In this document: positions 9,317 to 18,643 of the stretch, one piece after another
How the letters are laid out: every line of letters begins with the position of its first letter
Position numbering within the stretch: the first letter of the stretch is position 1
DNA from: Phyllobacteriaceae bacterium UBA1940
GTDB lineage: Bacteria > Pseudomonadota > Alphaproteobacteria > Rhizobiales > Rhizobiaceae
Length of the DNA stretch: 64,000 nt
Direction: 5' to 3'
Assembly: GCA_002336975.1 (NCBI GenBank)
Contig: DDFA01000048.1
Location: 27,730-91,729, forward strand
Position numbers and translations under genes: made by a program
The notes under the pieces: generated by a model
Database searches by the model: none
Seen by the model: the letters and a program-made list of their open reading frames with translations, nothing else
Told to the model about the DNA's origin: nothing

Positions 9317-9670
9317 ATGACCGCACCGACCGAACTCCGCGTCTCCAAAGACCGCAAACTGCTGACGATCACCTTTCCGGCGCACCAGCCGGTGGAACTC
9401 AGCGCCGAACTGCTGCGGGTGGCGTCGCCGTCGGCGGAAGTCCAGGGCCATTCGCCCGCGCAGCGCGTCACGGTGCCGGGCAAACGCAATGTGGCGATCG
9501 CCGACATGGTCCCGACCGGCAACTACGCGGTCAGGATCGTCTTCGACGACGGCCACGCCACCGGCATCTTCACCTGGGATTATCTGCACCGCATGGCGCA
9601 TGACAAGGCGACGATGTGGCAGTCCTATCTCGACGAACTGGCCGCCAAGGGCCTGTCGCGCGACCGATGA
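9317..9670 (+). CDS. DUF971 domain protein
   Basis: A 117-residue protein starting [14 protein letters not shown], the usual beginning of single-domain DUF971 proteins, with the conserved [17 protein letters not shown] segment. DUF971 occurs in gamma-butyrobetaine hydroxylase N-termini and in Fe-S or Mrp-associated proteins; the molecular role of the stand-alone form is unclear. An in-frame ATG at 9248 preceded by AAGGGCG would add 23 residues and cannot be excluded. The stop overlaps the next start by 4 bp. Confidence 0.82.
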   Translation: MTAPTELRVSKDRKLLTITFPAHQPVELSAELLRVASPSAEVQGHSPAQRVTVPGKRNVAIADMVPTGNYAVRIVFDDGHATGIFTWDYLHRMAHDKATMWQSYLDELAAKGLSRDR

Positions 9671-9984
9671 CGGCGGCGATCTACACGCTTGCCGCACTCG
9701 CCGAGATCGCTGGCTGCTTCGCCTTCTGGTCCTGGCTGAAGCTCGGCAAATCGGTATGGTGGCTGGTCCCAGGCGCGGCATCGCTGGTCGCATTCGCCTG
9801 GCTGCTGACGCTGATCCCGGCGGAAGCCGCCGGCCGCGCCTTCGCCGCCTATGGCGGCGTATATATCGTCGCGTCTTTGATGTGGATGTGGAGCGTGGAA
9901 CAGGTCGCGCCGGACCGCTTCGACCTCGCCGGGGCGGCGCTGTGCCTTGTCGGCGCCGCGGTGATCGTCGCCGCTCCCCGCTGA
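9667..9984 (+). CDS. YnfA/UPF0060 small membrane protein
   Basis: A 105-residue protein with four hydrophobic helices. The N-terminus [17 protein letters not shown] and the segment [17 protein letters not shown] match the UPF0060 (YnfA) family, small transporters distantly related to SMR exporters. It overlaps DUF971 by 4 bp (ATGA), so the two are coupled. It ends 1 bp before the stop of the convergent marR gene. Confidence 0.88.
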   Translation: MTAAIYTLAALAEIAGCFAFWSWLKLGKSVWWLVPGAASLVAFAWLLTLIPAEAAGRAFAAYGGVYIVASLMWMWSVEQVAPDRFDLAGAALCLVGAAVIVAAPR

Positions 9985-9985
9985 A

Positions 9986-10441
9986 CTATTCGTCCTTGGC
10001 CAGCATCTCCGACACCCGCCGCATCACGTCGCCCATCGAATCGCACTGCGCCGGCGTCGACTGGCTCATCACCCGGTCGATCAGCGCCGAATAGGCTTTT
10101 AGCGCCTCGCGCAGCTTGGTTTCGCCGGCGGGGGTCAGATAAAGGCGCAGTACGCGCTTGTCCTTTTCGTCGCCTTCGCGGCGGATCCAGCCCTGTTCCT
10201 CGAGCTGCGGCAGCAGCATGGTGATGTTGGAGCGACCGACCAGCAGCTTCTGCGCGATGTCATTTTGCGAGGCGCCGGGGTGGCGCAGCAGGTTCATCAT
10301 CAGGTCGAGCTGGACGATCTTCAGGTCGAAGGGCTCGAGCGCCTTTCCCAGCGCGCGCGTGATCGCCTTCTCGGCCTGGACGACGGAGATCCAGTTGCGA
10401 AAACGCGGATTGTCCCACGGCAGCTCTTGCGATTTGTTCAT
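9986..10441 (-). CDS. MarR-family transcriptional regulator
   Basis: A 151-residue winged-helix regulator. The start MNKSQELPWDNPRF at 10441 is favoured because the longer frame would run through the palindromic operator. The core QNDIAQKLLVGRSNITMLLPQLEEQGWIRREGDEKDKRVLRLYLT is the DNA-reading helix-turn-helix and wing. It is divergent from an alpha/beta hydrolase gene and is expected to repress both genes through the palindrome at 10445-10460. Confidence 0.9.
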   Translation of the reverse strand: MNKSQELPWDNPRFRNWISVVQAEKAITRALGKALEPFDLKIVQLDLMMNLLRHPGASQNDIAQKLLVGRSNITMLLPQLEEQGWIRREGDEKDKRVLRLYLTPAGETKLREALKAYSALIDRVMSQSTPAQCDSMGDVMRRVSEMLAKDE

Positions 10442-10444
10442 GAT

Positions 10445-10460
10445 TGAACAATAATGTTCA
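10445..10460. promoter_or_regulatory. Probable MarR operator between marR and hydrolase genes
   Basis: A perfect inverted repeat with 6-bp arms, TGAACA and TGTTCA separated by ATAA, sits 3 bp upstream of the marR start and 31 bp upstream of the hydrolase start. A further TGAAC half-site follows at 10465. Its location between divergent genes fits autoregulation by the MarR protein; binding is inferred. Confidence 0.6.
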
Positions 10461-10491
10461 TGCTTGAACGTTCCCGATGGAGATGCATTCG

Positions 10492-11442
10492 ATGGCGTCC
10501 TTCGCTTTGACAATGACTCGCGGCCTGTTTGGCATGGCGGACGCCGTCGCGCCAAGCCTGGCGGGTCGTATAGCATTTGAACTGTTCTGCCGCACCAGCG
10601 ATCCGGCGAAGATTCTGGCGGCCGAAAAGCGCGTCATCGACCGCGCCGCGCCGTTCATGGCCGAGGCCCGCCATCATCGCCTGACCGTCGGCAGGAGCTG
10701 CGTTTCGGCCTACGAGTTCCGGCCGCAGTCCGGACGCTATTCGCGCACCGTGCTCGTCATTCACGGCTGGCGCTCGCGCGCCGAACACATGCGCCATCTG
10801 GTCGACGGTTTTCGCGACGCCGGCGCGCGCGTCATCGCCATCGACCTGCCCGGGCACGGGAAATCGAGCGGTCGCCGTCTCAACATGGCCAATGCGGTTG
10901 CGGCGGCTCAGGCGGCAGACCTGTGGTTCGGCCCGTTCGAGGCGGTCGTCGGCCATTCCTTCGGCGGCGCAGTCGCCATCAATGCGGTCGTCGGGTCGAT
11001 AGCCGATGTGCCGGCGGTTCGCGCCGGTCGACTCGTCGTGATCGCCGCGCCGAGTTCGATGCCGATGGTGTTCGAGGATTTTGGTAGATTCCTCAATCTG
11101 GGGCCGCGCAGCCAGACCGCGATAGCGGACATTGTCGAGCGTTTCGCCGGCAGCCCGTTGTCCGCCTTCGTCGGCAAGGACCAGCTCGAGCAAGATCCGG
11201 TCGAGACGCTGGTGCTGCATGCCGCCGACGACAAGGAAGTGTCGCCCGACCACGCCCGTCAACTGTCCGCCGCCGGTCGGCATATCGACCTGCGCTGGGT
11301 CAACGGGCTTGGCCATCGCCGCATCATCTCCGATCCGTCGGTGGTCGTTCAGGCGGTCGACTTCGTCTTGCGCGACGCGCTTGACGCGACCACGCCGCGG
11401 CCGGTCGGCGCGCGCGCGGCAACTTCCAGGACGAAGAGCTAA
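10492..11442 (+). CDS. Alpha/beta hydrolase, divergent from marR
   Basis: A 316-residue alpha/beta hydrolase. The strand-3 motif VLVIHGWRSRAEHM provides the oxyanion HG, the nucleophile elbow is GHSFGG, and Asp in HAADDKEV plus His in GLGHRRI complete a plausible triad. It resembles lysophospholipase/esterase-type enzymes; the substrate is unknown. ATG 10492 has GGAG 9 nt upstream; ATGs at 10477 and 10483 are alternatives. Regulation by the divergent MarR repressor is likely. Confidence 0.85.
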   Translation: MASFALTMTRGLFGMADAVAPSLAGRIAFELFCRTSDPAKILAAEKRVIDRAAPFMAEARHHRLTVGRSCVSAYEFRPQSGRYSRTVLVIHGWRSRAEHMRHLVDGFRDAGARVIAIDLPGHGKSSGRRLNMANAVAAAQAADLWFGPFEAVVGHSFGGAVAINAVVGSIADVPAVRAGRLVVIAAPSSMPMVFEDFGRFLNLGPRSQTAIADIVERFAGSPLSAFVGKDQLEQDPVETLVLHAADDKEVSPDHARQLSAAGRHIDLRWVNGLGHRRIISDPSVVVQAVDFVLRDALDATTPRPVGARAATSRTKS

Positions 11443-11834
11443 CCGGGCTGCTTGTCGCTCGACACCGGCAGTTCGGCTTTCTTCCATGCCGCCATGCCGC
11501 CCTCGATATGAGTGACCTTTTCAAGTCCCATGTCCTGGGCGGTCTTGGCCGCCAGCGCCGAGCGCAGGCCGCCGGCGCAGAAAAACACAAACTCACGGCC
11601 GGTCGAAAAATAGTCCTTGTGGTAGGGGCTCTCCGGGTCGATCCAGAATTCCAGCATGCCGCGCGGACAACTGCGCGCGCCGTCGATGCGGCCCTCGATC
11701 TCAAGCTCGCGCGGGTCGCGCAGGTCGACGAGCACGACCCCCTCGCGGCCGCGCCGTTGATTTGCTTCGTCGGGTGAGATCGCCGTGATTTCCGCATTCG
11801 CCTCGGCGACCAGTTGCTTGAATCCCTTCTTCAT
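11439..11834 (-). CDS. Rhodanese-domain protein
   Basis: A 131-residue single-domain sulfurtransferase, starting MKKGFKQLVAEA after a strong AGGAGG. The active-site loop is FCAGGLRS with the catalytic Cys, and the fold motifs VLVDLRDPRE and HIEGGMAAW are clear. It probably moves sulfane sulfur to thiol acceptors in the cytoplasm. Its 3' end overlaps the end of the convergent hydrolase gene by 4 bp. Confidence 0.9.
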   Translation of the reverse strand: MKKGFKQLVAEANAEITAISPDEANQRRGREGVVLVDLRDPRELEIEGRIDGARSCPRGMLEFWIDPESPYHKDYFSTGREFVFFCAGGLRSALAAKTAQDMGLEKVTHIEGGMAAWKKAELPVSSDKQPG

Positions 11835-11961
11835 CTCAGTCCTCCTTTCGCTCAATTCGATCATGCGCCCCGAAGACGACTGGCGCAACCGAACGGCGGC
11901 CAAACTGGCGGTGGCGAGACGAGTCTGTTAAGCATGCCGCCGTCATGGAAAGGGGGCAGTC

Positions 11962-12879
11962 ATGACGCCGCTCGACGACGTTGCGCTGAACTTCAATCCG
12001 TCCAGTCTGGTCCTGCTCAACCTGATCCTCGCCTTTGTCATGTTCGGCGTGGCGCTGGACCTCCAGGTCGAGGATTTCGTCCGGCTCAAAAAGACCAAGC
12101 GGGCGTTCCTCGTCGGCATTTTTGCGCAATTCGTCTTCATGCCGGCGGCGACGCTCGGTCTGGTCTATCTGATCGAGCCTGCGCCCAGCGTCGCGCTTGG
12201 GATGATCATTGTCGCCGCCTGTCCCGGCGGCTCGATCTCCAATTTCGTCGCGGCGCGCGCCAACGCCAATGTGGCGCTGTCGGTCAGCCTGTCGGGCGTC
12301 ACGACGGTGCTGTCGGTCGTGATGACGCCGTTGAACATCGCCCTTTACGGCGGCCTCTACGCGCCCGCGGCCGGGCTGCTGCGCGAGATCGCGGTCGATC
12401 CCGGGGATATGGCGCTGGCCGTCGCTGTATTGCTGGCGGCGCCGCTTGCGCTGGGCATGGCGGTCAACCACTGGCTGCCCGCCCTGGCCGGGAAGCTGCG
12501 CCGGCCGATGCGGCTGGCGTCGCTGGCCATCTTCTCGTTTTTTATTGCCGCGGCGCTTGCCGCCAACTGGCGACCCTTTGTCGGCCATGTCGCCGACATC
12601 TTTCTGATCGTGATGGTTCACAACGCGATCGGCCTGGCAGGCGGCTATGGCCTGGCGTGGATCGGCAGGCTCGCCGAAGACGACCGGCGTTCGATCGCGA
12701 TCGAGGCAGGCATGCAGAATACCGGTTTTGGATTGGTGCTGATCTTCACCTTCTTCTCGGGTATCGGCGGCATGGCGATCATTGCCGCATGGTGGGGCGT
12801 GTGGCACCTGATTTCTGGCATGGCGCTCGCCGCCTGGTTCCGGGGCCACGACGCTGCAATGGTCGGGCGCGCCGCGTGA
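11962..12879 (+). CDS. Bile acid:sodium symporter (BASS) family transporter
   Basis: A 305-residue membrane protein with about nine or ten hydrophobic helices. LILAFVMFGVALDL at the start, the CPGGSISN crossover motif around residue 90 and EAGMQNTGFGLVL near residue 250 are the hallmarks of the BASS fold. Bacterial members import organic anions such as pantoate or bile acids with sodium; the substrate here is unknown. The start follows an AAAGGGGGC ribosome site. It appears monocistronic. Confidence 0.9.
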   Translation: MTPLDDVALNFNPSSLVLLNLILAFVMFGVALDLQVEDFVRLKKTKRAFLVGIFAQFVFMPAATLGLVYLIEPAPSVALGMIIVAACPGGSISNFVAARANANVALSVSLSGVTTVLSVVMTPLNIALYGGLYAPAAGLLREIAVDPGDMALAVAVLLAAPLALGMAVNHWLPALAGKLRRPMRLASLAIFSFFIAAALAANWRPFVGHVADIFLIVMVHNAIGLAGGYGLAWIGRLAEDDRRSIAIEAGMQNTGFGLVLIFTFFSGIGGMAIIAAWWGVWHLISGMALAAWFRGHDAAMVGRAA

Positions 12880-13023
12880 TCACATCTCCTTGAGTCAACC
12901 AAAGCATGACGGCCAAAGGTTCGACTTATGGGGGCAAATGACTATAGTCGCGGCCGCGCCGACTGCTTCGCGGTTTCATCGATACGGCTCGACTGCAGGC
13001 GCGGCTGACGGGGAGATTGCAGC

Positions 13024-14910
13024 TTGAACACCAGCAGACTTGGCCTGCGCCGGCGTGTCGCCGCATTGGTCCTGACCGTTGTCGCAGCCGGCATGACGGC
13101 CCAGGAAGCCCACGCCCAGACGTTTTTCGACTATCTGTTCGGCGGCGGCGCCAGGCGTCAGCAGGAACGCAATCGCGACCGGGGCGTCCAGTCCTGGCCG
13201 GATGAGTGGCGCGGTGAGCGCAAGACGCAAAGCAAGCCGGCGCAAATCTCGGCTCCCGCCTACTACACCTACAGAGCCGATGCCCTGGTGCGCGTCAAGG
13301 CGCCGAAAATTGTCGCGGCGGGTGGCGTCGTCGTTGGCCCGCAACTGATGCCGGCCGGCGCCGATTTCGGCGAAGCGGTCGCCGCCTTGGGCGACTTCGA
13401 CCTGACCGCCGAAAAGGAGATCGCCGCGGCGATCGCCAGCCACTATTCGAAATCGCCGCAATTTATCTGGGTGTCGGGTTTTGGTCCCAATGGACGCGCC
13501 GAACAGGCGGTGCGCGTGCTTGGTGATGCCGCCAGTCACGGGCTTGATCCGGCCGACTACTCGGTCACCGTGCCCGCCGCGACATTCGACGCAACCGACA
13601 TGGCGGCGCGGCAGAAGGAACTCGCCGCCTTCGAACTGGCGCTGTCGGCCCGGGTGCTGCGTTATGTCGAGGACGCCACGCGCGGCCGCATCGATCCCAA
13701 TCGCATCTCCGGCTACCACGATTTCGCGCCAAAGCCGCTCGACCTGGATCAGGCGCTCGACCGGCTGTCGCACACCCAAGACGTGGCGGTGCTGATCGAA
13801 TCCTACCATCCGCGGAACGCGGAATATCAGGAGTTGCGGGTGGAACTCGAAACCCTGCGCGGCCAGGCGGAAAACGACATCGTCGTCGACCCGAAACTTC
13901 TGCTCAAGCCGGGTCAGTCCAGTCCCGAACTGCCAAAGATCATCGCCTTGATCGAACGCACGGCGACAGCCGATTTCGCCACCAAATATGCGGTCGCGCT
14001 GGCGATCAACCGCAACGCCGAAACATATTCCGAGGAACTCGTCCCGCTTGTGAAGGAGGCCCAGCAGGCTGCCGGCCTCAAGGGCGACGGGGTGATCGGG
14101 CCACGCACGGTCCAGGCGCTGGCCGGCGTGTCGAAGGCGGATCGGATCGTCAAGGTCGAGGTCGCGCTCGAGCAGTTGCGCTGGCTGCCGTCCGATCTCG
14201 GGGCGCGACGGGTGTTCATCAACCAGCCGGCCTACACTGCCGCATATTTCGAGAACGGCGCCGAAAAACTGTCGATGCGCACGGTCATCGGCAAGAAGTC
14301 CAACCAGACCAGCTTTTTCCAGGATGTGATCGAGCAGGTCGACTACAACCCTTACTGGGGCGTGCCGCAGTCGATCATCGTCAACGAGATGCTGCCGCGA
14401 TTGCGCCGCGATCCGGGCTACCTCGACAGGGCCGGCTACGAGGTGACCGATTCGAAGGGACGCAAGATTTCGTCCTCGTCGATCGACTGGGGCGCGTATG
14501 GCGGCAAGGTGCCCTACAGCGTGCGCCAGACGCCGAGCGAGGCCAATGCGCTGGGCGAACTGAAGATTCTGTTCCCCAACAAGCACGCCATCTACATGCA
14601 CGATACGCCGCAAAAAGCGCTGTTCAAGCGCGACATGCGGGCGTTCAGCCACGGTTGCGTGCGGCTGGCCGAGCCGCGCGAGATGGCCGCCGCGCTGCTT
14701 GGCAAGGACGTGTCCTATGTCGCGCGCAAGCTGGCTGCCGGCCATTCCTCGGAAAAGATCCCCGGCAACATTCCGGTCTATGTCGCCTATTTCACCGCCT
14801 GGCCGGACAAGACCGGCGCGGTCCAGTTCTACGACGACGTCTATGATCGCGACGCCCGGGTGATGGACGCGATCGAGACAACCGAAGCGGTGCGCGCGCC
14901 TGCGTCGTAA
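13024..14910 (+). CDS. L,D-transpeptidase (YcbB-like, YkuD catalytic domain)
   Basis: A 628-residue exported cell-wall enzyme with a TTG start preceded by GGGGAG. A signal peptide (to about AHAQ, residue 32) is followed by an N-terminal scaffold domain, a peptidoglycan-binding motif (GDGVIGPRTVQAL, near residue 355) and the YkuD domain. The catalytic motif SHGCVRL places His543 and Cys545, and YMHDTP precedes it. Such enzymes form 3-3 crosslinks in peptidoglycan or attach proteins to it, an important polymerisation mode in Rhizobiales with polar growth. It is larger than simple ErfK/YbiS proteins and matches the YcbB (LdtD) layout. Confidence 0.92.
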   Translation: MNTSRLGLRRRVAALVLTVVAAGMTAQEAHAQTFFDYLFGGGARRQQERNRDRGVQSWPDEWRGERKTQSKPAQISAPAYYTYRADALVRVKAPKIVAAGGVVVGPQLMPAGADFGEAVAALGDFDLTAEKEIAAAIASHYSKSPQFIWVSGFGPNGRAEQAVRVLGDAASHGLDPADYSVTVPAATFDATDMAARQKELAAFELALSARVLRYVEDATRGRIDPNRISGYHDFAPKPLDLDQALDRLSHTQDVAVLIESYHPRNAEYQELRVELETLRGQAENDIVVDPKLLLKPGQSSPELPKIIALIERTATADFATKYAVALAINRNAETYSEELVPLVKEAQQAAGLKGDGVIGPRTVQALAGVSKADRIVKVEVALEQLRWLPSDLGARRVFINQPAYTAAYFENGAEKLSMRTVIGKKSNQTSFFQDVIEQVDYNPYWGVPQSIIVNEMLPRLRRDPGYLDRAGYEVTDSKGRKISSSSIDWGAYGGKVPYSVRQTPSEANALGELKILFPNKHAIYMHDTPQKALFKRDMRAFSHGCVRLAEPREMAAALLGKDVSYVARKLAAGHSSEKIPGNIPVYVAYFTAWPDKTGAVQFYDDVYDRDARVMDAIETTEAVRAPAS

Positions 14911-14926
14911 TGGCGAACAGGGACGG

Positions 14927-14956
14927 TTGACGGCGACGCCGTCGTCGCACTATATC
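14927..14956 (+). promoter_or_regulatory. Promoter of tRNA-Val
   Basis: TTGACG (14927-14932) and TATATC (14951-14956) are separated by 18 bp and end 26 bp before the tRNA, a good fit to a housekeeping sigma-70 promoter. Confidence 0.6.
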
Positions 14957-14982
14957 GCCGGCAGCCGGGGGCGACCCCAGGC

Positions 14983-15057
14983 GGGCGATTAGCTCAGCGG
15001 GAGAGCACACCCTTCACACGGGTGGGGTCGTAGGTTCAATCCCTACATCGCCCACCA
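14983..15057 (+). tRNA. tRNA-Val (anticodon CAC)
   Basis: The 75-nt cloverleaf has acceptor arm GGGCGAT/ATCGCCC, D arm GCTC...GAGC, anticodon stem CACCC/GGGTG with loop TTCACAC (anticodon CAC, reading GUG), T arm GTAGG-TTCAATC-CCTAC and an encoded CCA end. Confidence 0.97.
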
Positions 15058-15098
15058 TTTCCTTTTCAGCTTGTAGCGGATTGTGGCCAACGCTGGCG

Positions 15099-15779
15099 TT
15101 ATCGCGTCGGCGAAAGCAGCCTTTCGGCAAGCGACACCGTCAACTCGTCGAAATGCGAGATCACATTGCTCGGCTCGAACGCGCGCACATGCCGGTCGGT
15201 GTAGCCGAAATCGACCGCGACGACCGGAATGCCGCCGGCCTTGGCCGCATCGATGTCGGTGCGCGAATCGCCGATCATCACGATGTGGGCGACGTCGCCG
15301 CCGGCCAGACGCGCGGTCTCGACGATGTGGCGCGGATCGGGTTTGCGGAACGCGAACGTGTCCTGGCCGCAGATCGCGCCGAATCGCGTCGCCAGCCCCA
15401 GCCCGTCGATCAGCCGTTTGGCTGACTTTTCCAGCTTGTTGGTGCAGATGGCCAACAGGTAGCCGGCATCCTCGAACCGGTCGAGCGCTGCGACGGCGCC
15501 GGGGAAGGGGAGCGACTGGCCGGGCATGTTGTCGATGTAGTGACGCATGAACAGGTCAAACAGCCGATCGAGCTCCCCGGCCGGCAAATCGACGTTCTGC
15601 GTCGCAAACGCTCGCTCGATCATCGCCCGCGCGCCCATCCCCAGTTGCGGCCGCAGCGCCGCCGGGTCGGCCGGCTGCAAGCCTCCCGCCTTGATCGAGA
15701 AGTTCAGCGCCGCCAGAAGGTCCGGCGCGGTGTCGACAAGCGTGCCGTCGAGGTCGAAGACGATGATCGATTTGCCCAT
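15099..15779 (-). CDS. gph: Phosphoglycolate phosphatase (HAD superfamily)
   Basis: A 226-residue HAD hydrolase. Motif [15 protein letters not shown] supplies the nucleophilic Asp, ICTNK is motif II, and [16 protein letters not shown] is motif III/IV. These match Gph, which dephosphorylates 2-phosphoglycolate from DNA repair or oxygenase side reactions. ATG 15779 is preferred to a GTG three codons upstream. It is divergent from rpiA, an arrangement frequent in rhizobia. Confidence 0.9.
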   Translation of the reverse strand: MGKSIIVFDLDGTLVDTAPDLLAALNFSIKAGGLQPADPAALRPQLGMGARAMIERAFATQNVDLPAGELDRLFDLFMRHYIDNMPGQSLPFPGAVAALDRFEDAGYLLAICTNKLEKSAKRLIDGLGLATRFGAICGQDTFAFRKPDPRHIVETARLAGGDVAHIVMIGDSRTDIDAAKAGGIPVVAVDFGYTDRHVRAFEPSNVISHFDELTVSLAERLLSPTR

Positions 15780-15868
15780 GCGCTGCACTTAGCGACCCGG
15801 CGGCGCGCATGCAACGCGGCTTGCTTCGCCCGTCAACCGTGCTAGACCGCAGGCGAAGGGAAGGGCAG

Positions 15869-16567
15869 ATGGACGCAAAAGCCTTGAAAATCGAATCCGC
15901 GCGCGCGGCCCTGGCCCATGTCGAGGACGGCATGCGGCTGGGAATCGGCACCGGCTCGACGGCGGAGGAATTCGTCAAGCTGCTTGCCGAGCAGGTTGCG
16001 GCGGGACTGAACGTGATCGGCGTGCCGACCTCTGAGCGCACCGCGGCGCTGTGCGTCGAACTGGGCGTGCCGCTGTCGACGCTGGACGAGACGCCGGAAC
16101 TGGATCTGACCATCGACGGCGCCGACGAGATCGATCCCGACCTCAGCCTCGTCAAGGGCGGCGGCGGCGCGCTGCTGCGCGAGAAGATCGTCGCGTCAGC
16201 GTCCGATCGCATGATCGTGATCGCCGACGAGACCAAGCTGGTCGACATGCTGGGCCGTTTTCCGCTGCCCATCGAGGTCAACAGGTTCGGGCTGAAAGCG
16301 ACGGAACTGGAGATCGCCGCTGGCGCCTATCTGCTCGGCCTCGACGGCCCGCTGAAATTGAGGATGACGCGCGACGGCCCGTTTGTTACAGACGGCGGCC
16401 ATCTGATCATCGATGCATCTTTTGGCCGCATTCCCGACGCAATAGCGCTGTCTGACGTGCTGCACGCCATTCCTGGCGTTGTCGAACATGGTCTATTTTT
16501 GGGTCTGGCGGATTTGGCGATTGTCGCAGGTCCACGTGGGATTCGTGAGCTGACCGCAGCTCTCTGA
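15869..16567 (+). CDS. rpiA: Ribose-5-phosphate isomerase A
   Basis: A 232-residue enzyme that interconverts ribose 5-phosphate and ribulose 5-phosphate in the pentose phosphate pathway. Signatures [20 protein letters not shown] and [13 protein letters not shown] are all present, with the catalytic Lys and acid residues. The ATG follows GAAGGGAAGGGCAG. It heads a run rpiA-DUF2059-gor in one direction; rpiA and gor are linked through NADPH metabolism, but the hairpin at 17.2 kb separates gor. Confidence 0.95.
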   Translation: MDAKALKIESARAALAHVEDGMRLGIGTGSTAEEFVKLLAEQVAAGLNVIGVPTSERTAALCVELGVPLSTLDETPELDLTIDGADEIDPDLSLVKGGGGALLREKIVASASDRMIVIADETKLVDMLGRFPLPIEVNRFGLKATELEIAAGAYLLGLDGPLKLRMTRDGPFVTDGGHLIIDASFGRIPDAIALSDVLHAIPGVVEHGLFLGLADLAIVAGPRGIRELTAAL

Positions 16568-16586
16568 ACAAGGAGTTTGACTGAAC

Positions 16587-17153
16587 ATGGTTCTCTTCAA
16601 CCATAATCGTTTCTTCGGGTCGATTGTCGCGGCGGCGGTTGTCCTGTCGGGCATCGGCTTTGCGTCCGCGCAGGAGATCAGCGCGTCGCATCTCAAGGCT
16701 GCGCGCGCGGCGATCGCCTCGACCCATGCGACGGACCCGATGGATTCGATCCTGCCGCAGGCCAATCAGATGCTCAAGATCGAGCTGATCCAGAAGAATC
16801 CCGATCGCGAGCCGGAGATCGTTCAGGTCGTCGACGACGAGACCCTTGCGCTCGCATCGCGCCGCGGCGATCTCGAGAACGAAGTCGCGACCGTGTTCGC
16901 CAAGATATTCACCGAGCAGGAACTGAACGAAATCGCCGCGTTCCACAATTCGCCGGCCGGCAAGAAGTTCATTTCGGAAACCCCGATCATCGGGCGCGAG
17001 GTCGAAAAGGCCGTCAATATCTGGCAGGTCGGTATCGCCCGCGACCTGTCGGAGTCGGTTGCCAAGAAACTTGCGGCCGACGCGCCGCCGCCGGCCCCGG
17101 CGCCGATCCCGCCCCAGACGGCGGAACCGGCGAAGGAAGCGCCGAAGCAGTAA
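16587..17153 (+). CDS. DUF2059 periplasmic protein
   Basis: A 188-residue exported protein with signal peptide ending at FASAQ (about residue 29). The DUF2059 region around IFTEQELNEIAAFHNSPAGKKF is typical: a helical domain of unknown function found in secreted proteins of Gram-negatives. The C-terminus is a Pro/Ala-rich tail (PPPAPAPIPPQTAEPAKEAP) that is probably disordered. It lies 19 bp downstream of rpiA and before a strong terminator, so rpiA and this gene form a unit. Confidence 0.87.
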   Translation: MVLFNHNRFFGSIVAAAVVLSGIGFASAQEISASHLKAARAAIASTHATDPMDSILPQANQMLKIELIQKNPDREPEIVQVVDDETLALASRRGDLENEVATVFAKIFTEQELNEIAAFHNSPAGKKFISETPIIGREVEKAVNIWQVGIARDLSESVAKKLAADAPPPAPAPIPPQTAEPAKEAPKQ

Positions 17154-17172
17154 CCGCATCGTGTAGAGTTCA

Positions 17173-17202
17173 GAAAAGCCCGGCCCTTGCGCCGGGCTTT
17201 TC
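17173..17202 (+). terminator. Intrinsic terminator after DUF2059 gene
   Basis: A 12-bp perfect stem, GAAAAGCCCGGC and GCCGGGCTTTTC, with a 6-nt loop; the A/T ends of the stem supply the T-run. It ends the rpiA-DUF2059 unit and could work in both directions. Confidence 0.8.
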
Positions 17203-17251
17203 ATTTCGGCCGCGACCATCTACCTGCAAGGGTACACCGGAGAATGGCGGC

Positions 17252-18643
17252 ATGGCGAAATTTGACTACGACCTGTTTGTGATCGGCGGCGGCTCCGGCG
17301 GCGTGCGCGCGGCCAGGGCGTCGGCGTCGCTCGGCAAACGCGTCGGCATCGCAGAGGAATACCGGTTCGGCGGCACTTGTGTCATTCGCGGCTGTGTACC
17401 GAAAAAACTGTTCGTCTACGCCTCGCAGTTTCCGGAGCATTTCGAGGATGCCGCAGGTTACGGCTGGACGGTTGGCGAAACCTCGTTCGACTGGCCGACC
17501 CTGATCGCCAACAAGGACAGGGAGATCGCCCGGCTCGAAGCCGTCTACCGTTCGGGCGTCGACAAGGCCGGCGGCGAGATTTTCGACAGCCGCGCCGTGC
17601 TTGAAGGTCCCAATCAGGTGAGGATCGTCTCGGAGGACCGGGTGGTGACGGCCGAGACCATTCTGATCGCCACTGGCGGACGGCCCAACCCGCATCCCGC
17701 AATGCCCGGCCACGAGCTTTGCATCGTCTCCGACAACGCCTTTCACCTGACGCAATTGCCGAAATCGATCGTCATCGGCGGCGGCGGCTATATCGCTGTC
17801 GAGTTCGCCAACATCTTTCACGGGCTCGGCGTCGAGACGACGCTGGTCTATCGCGGCAGGGAAATACTCGGCCGTTTCGACGGCGACCTGCGCCGCATGC
17901 TGCACGAGACGATGGAAGCAAAAGGCATCCGCATCGTGCTCGAAACCAATTTTGGCAGCGTCGTGCGTCGTCCCGACGGCCAGTTGACGGCGACCCTGAC
18001 GAGCGGCGGCGAGCTTGTCGCCGACCAGATCATGCTGGCGATCGGGCGGCTTCCCAACACCGAGCGCCTCGGCCTCGACAATGCGGGCGTCAAGACCGGA
18101 CCGCGCGGCGACATCATCGTCGACGATTATTCGCGCACCAATGTGCCCGGCATCTACGCGATCGGCGATGTCACCGATCGGGTGCAGCTGACGCCGGTCG
18201 CGATCCATGAGGCGATGTGCCTTGTCGACACGCTCTATCGCGGCAAGCCGACAAAGCCAGATCTCGACAAGATCGCCACGGCTGTGTTCTCGCAGCCGGA
18301 GATCGGCACGGTCGGCCTCAGCGAGGAGGATGCCGCGAAAAAGTTCGCCGAGGTCGAAATCTATCGCGCCGCCTTCCGGCCGATGCGCAACATCCTGCCG
18401 GGCCGCCGCGAAAAAATGCTGACCAAACTGGTGGTCGACGCCGGGAGCCGCGTCGTCGTCGGAGCCCATATTCTTGGCCCCGACGCCGGCGAGATGGCGC
18501 AACTGCTGGGCATCGTCATCAAGGGCGGACTGACCAAGGACGTCGTCGATGCGACCATGGCGGTGCACCCGACCGCGGCCGAGGAATTCGTGACGATGTA
18601 CCAGCCGAGCTACAGGATCGTCGACGGCAAGCGTGTCGACTGA
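17252..18643 (+). CDS. gor: Glutathione-disulfide reductase
   Basis: A 463-residue class I pyridine nucleotide-disulfide oxidoreductase. The FAD motif is GGGSGGVRAARAS, the redox-active disulfide GGTCVIRGC is Cys43/Cys48, and the C-terminal catalytic base is His in HPTAAEEFV. The NAD(P)H site GGGYIAVEFANIF is followed by YRGREILGRFD, whose Arg residues suit NADPH. It regenerates reduced glutathione in the cytosol as a homodimer. Its stop abuts the stop of the convergent hydrolase with no gap. Confidence 0.95.
   Translation: MAKFDYDLFVIGGGSGGVRAARASASLGKRVGIAEEYRFGGTCVIRGCVPKKLFVYASQFPEHFEDAAGYGWTVGETSFDWPTLIANKDREIARLEAVYRSGVDKAGGEIFDSRAVLEGPNQVRIVSEDRVVTAETILIATGGRPNPHPAMPGHELCIVSDNAFHLTQLPKSIVIGGGGYIAVEFANIFHGLGVETTLVYRGREILGRFDGDLRRMLHETMEAKGIRIVLETNFGSVVRRPDGQLTATLTSGGELVADQIMLAIGRLPNTERLGLDNAGVKTGPRGDIIVDDYSRTNVPGIYAIGDVTDRVQLTPVAIHEAMCLVDTLYRGKPTKPDLDKIATAVFSQPEIGTVGLSEEDAAKKFAEVEIYRAAFRPMRNILPGRREKMLTKLVVDAGSRVVVGAHILGPDAGEMAQLLGIVIKGGLTKDVVDATMAVHPTAAEEFVTMYQPSYRIVDGKRVD

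Noticed and set aside
12976-14745. A 589-codon open frame on the minus strand opposite the L,D-transpeptidase.
   Set aside because: It is a shadow of a high-GC gene; the sense frame has a signal peptide and catalytic HGCVRL motif, the antisense frame has no domain.
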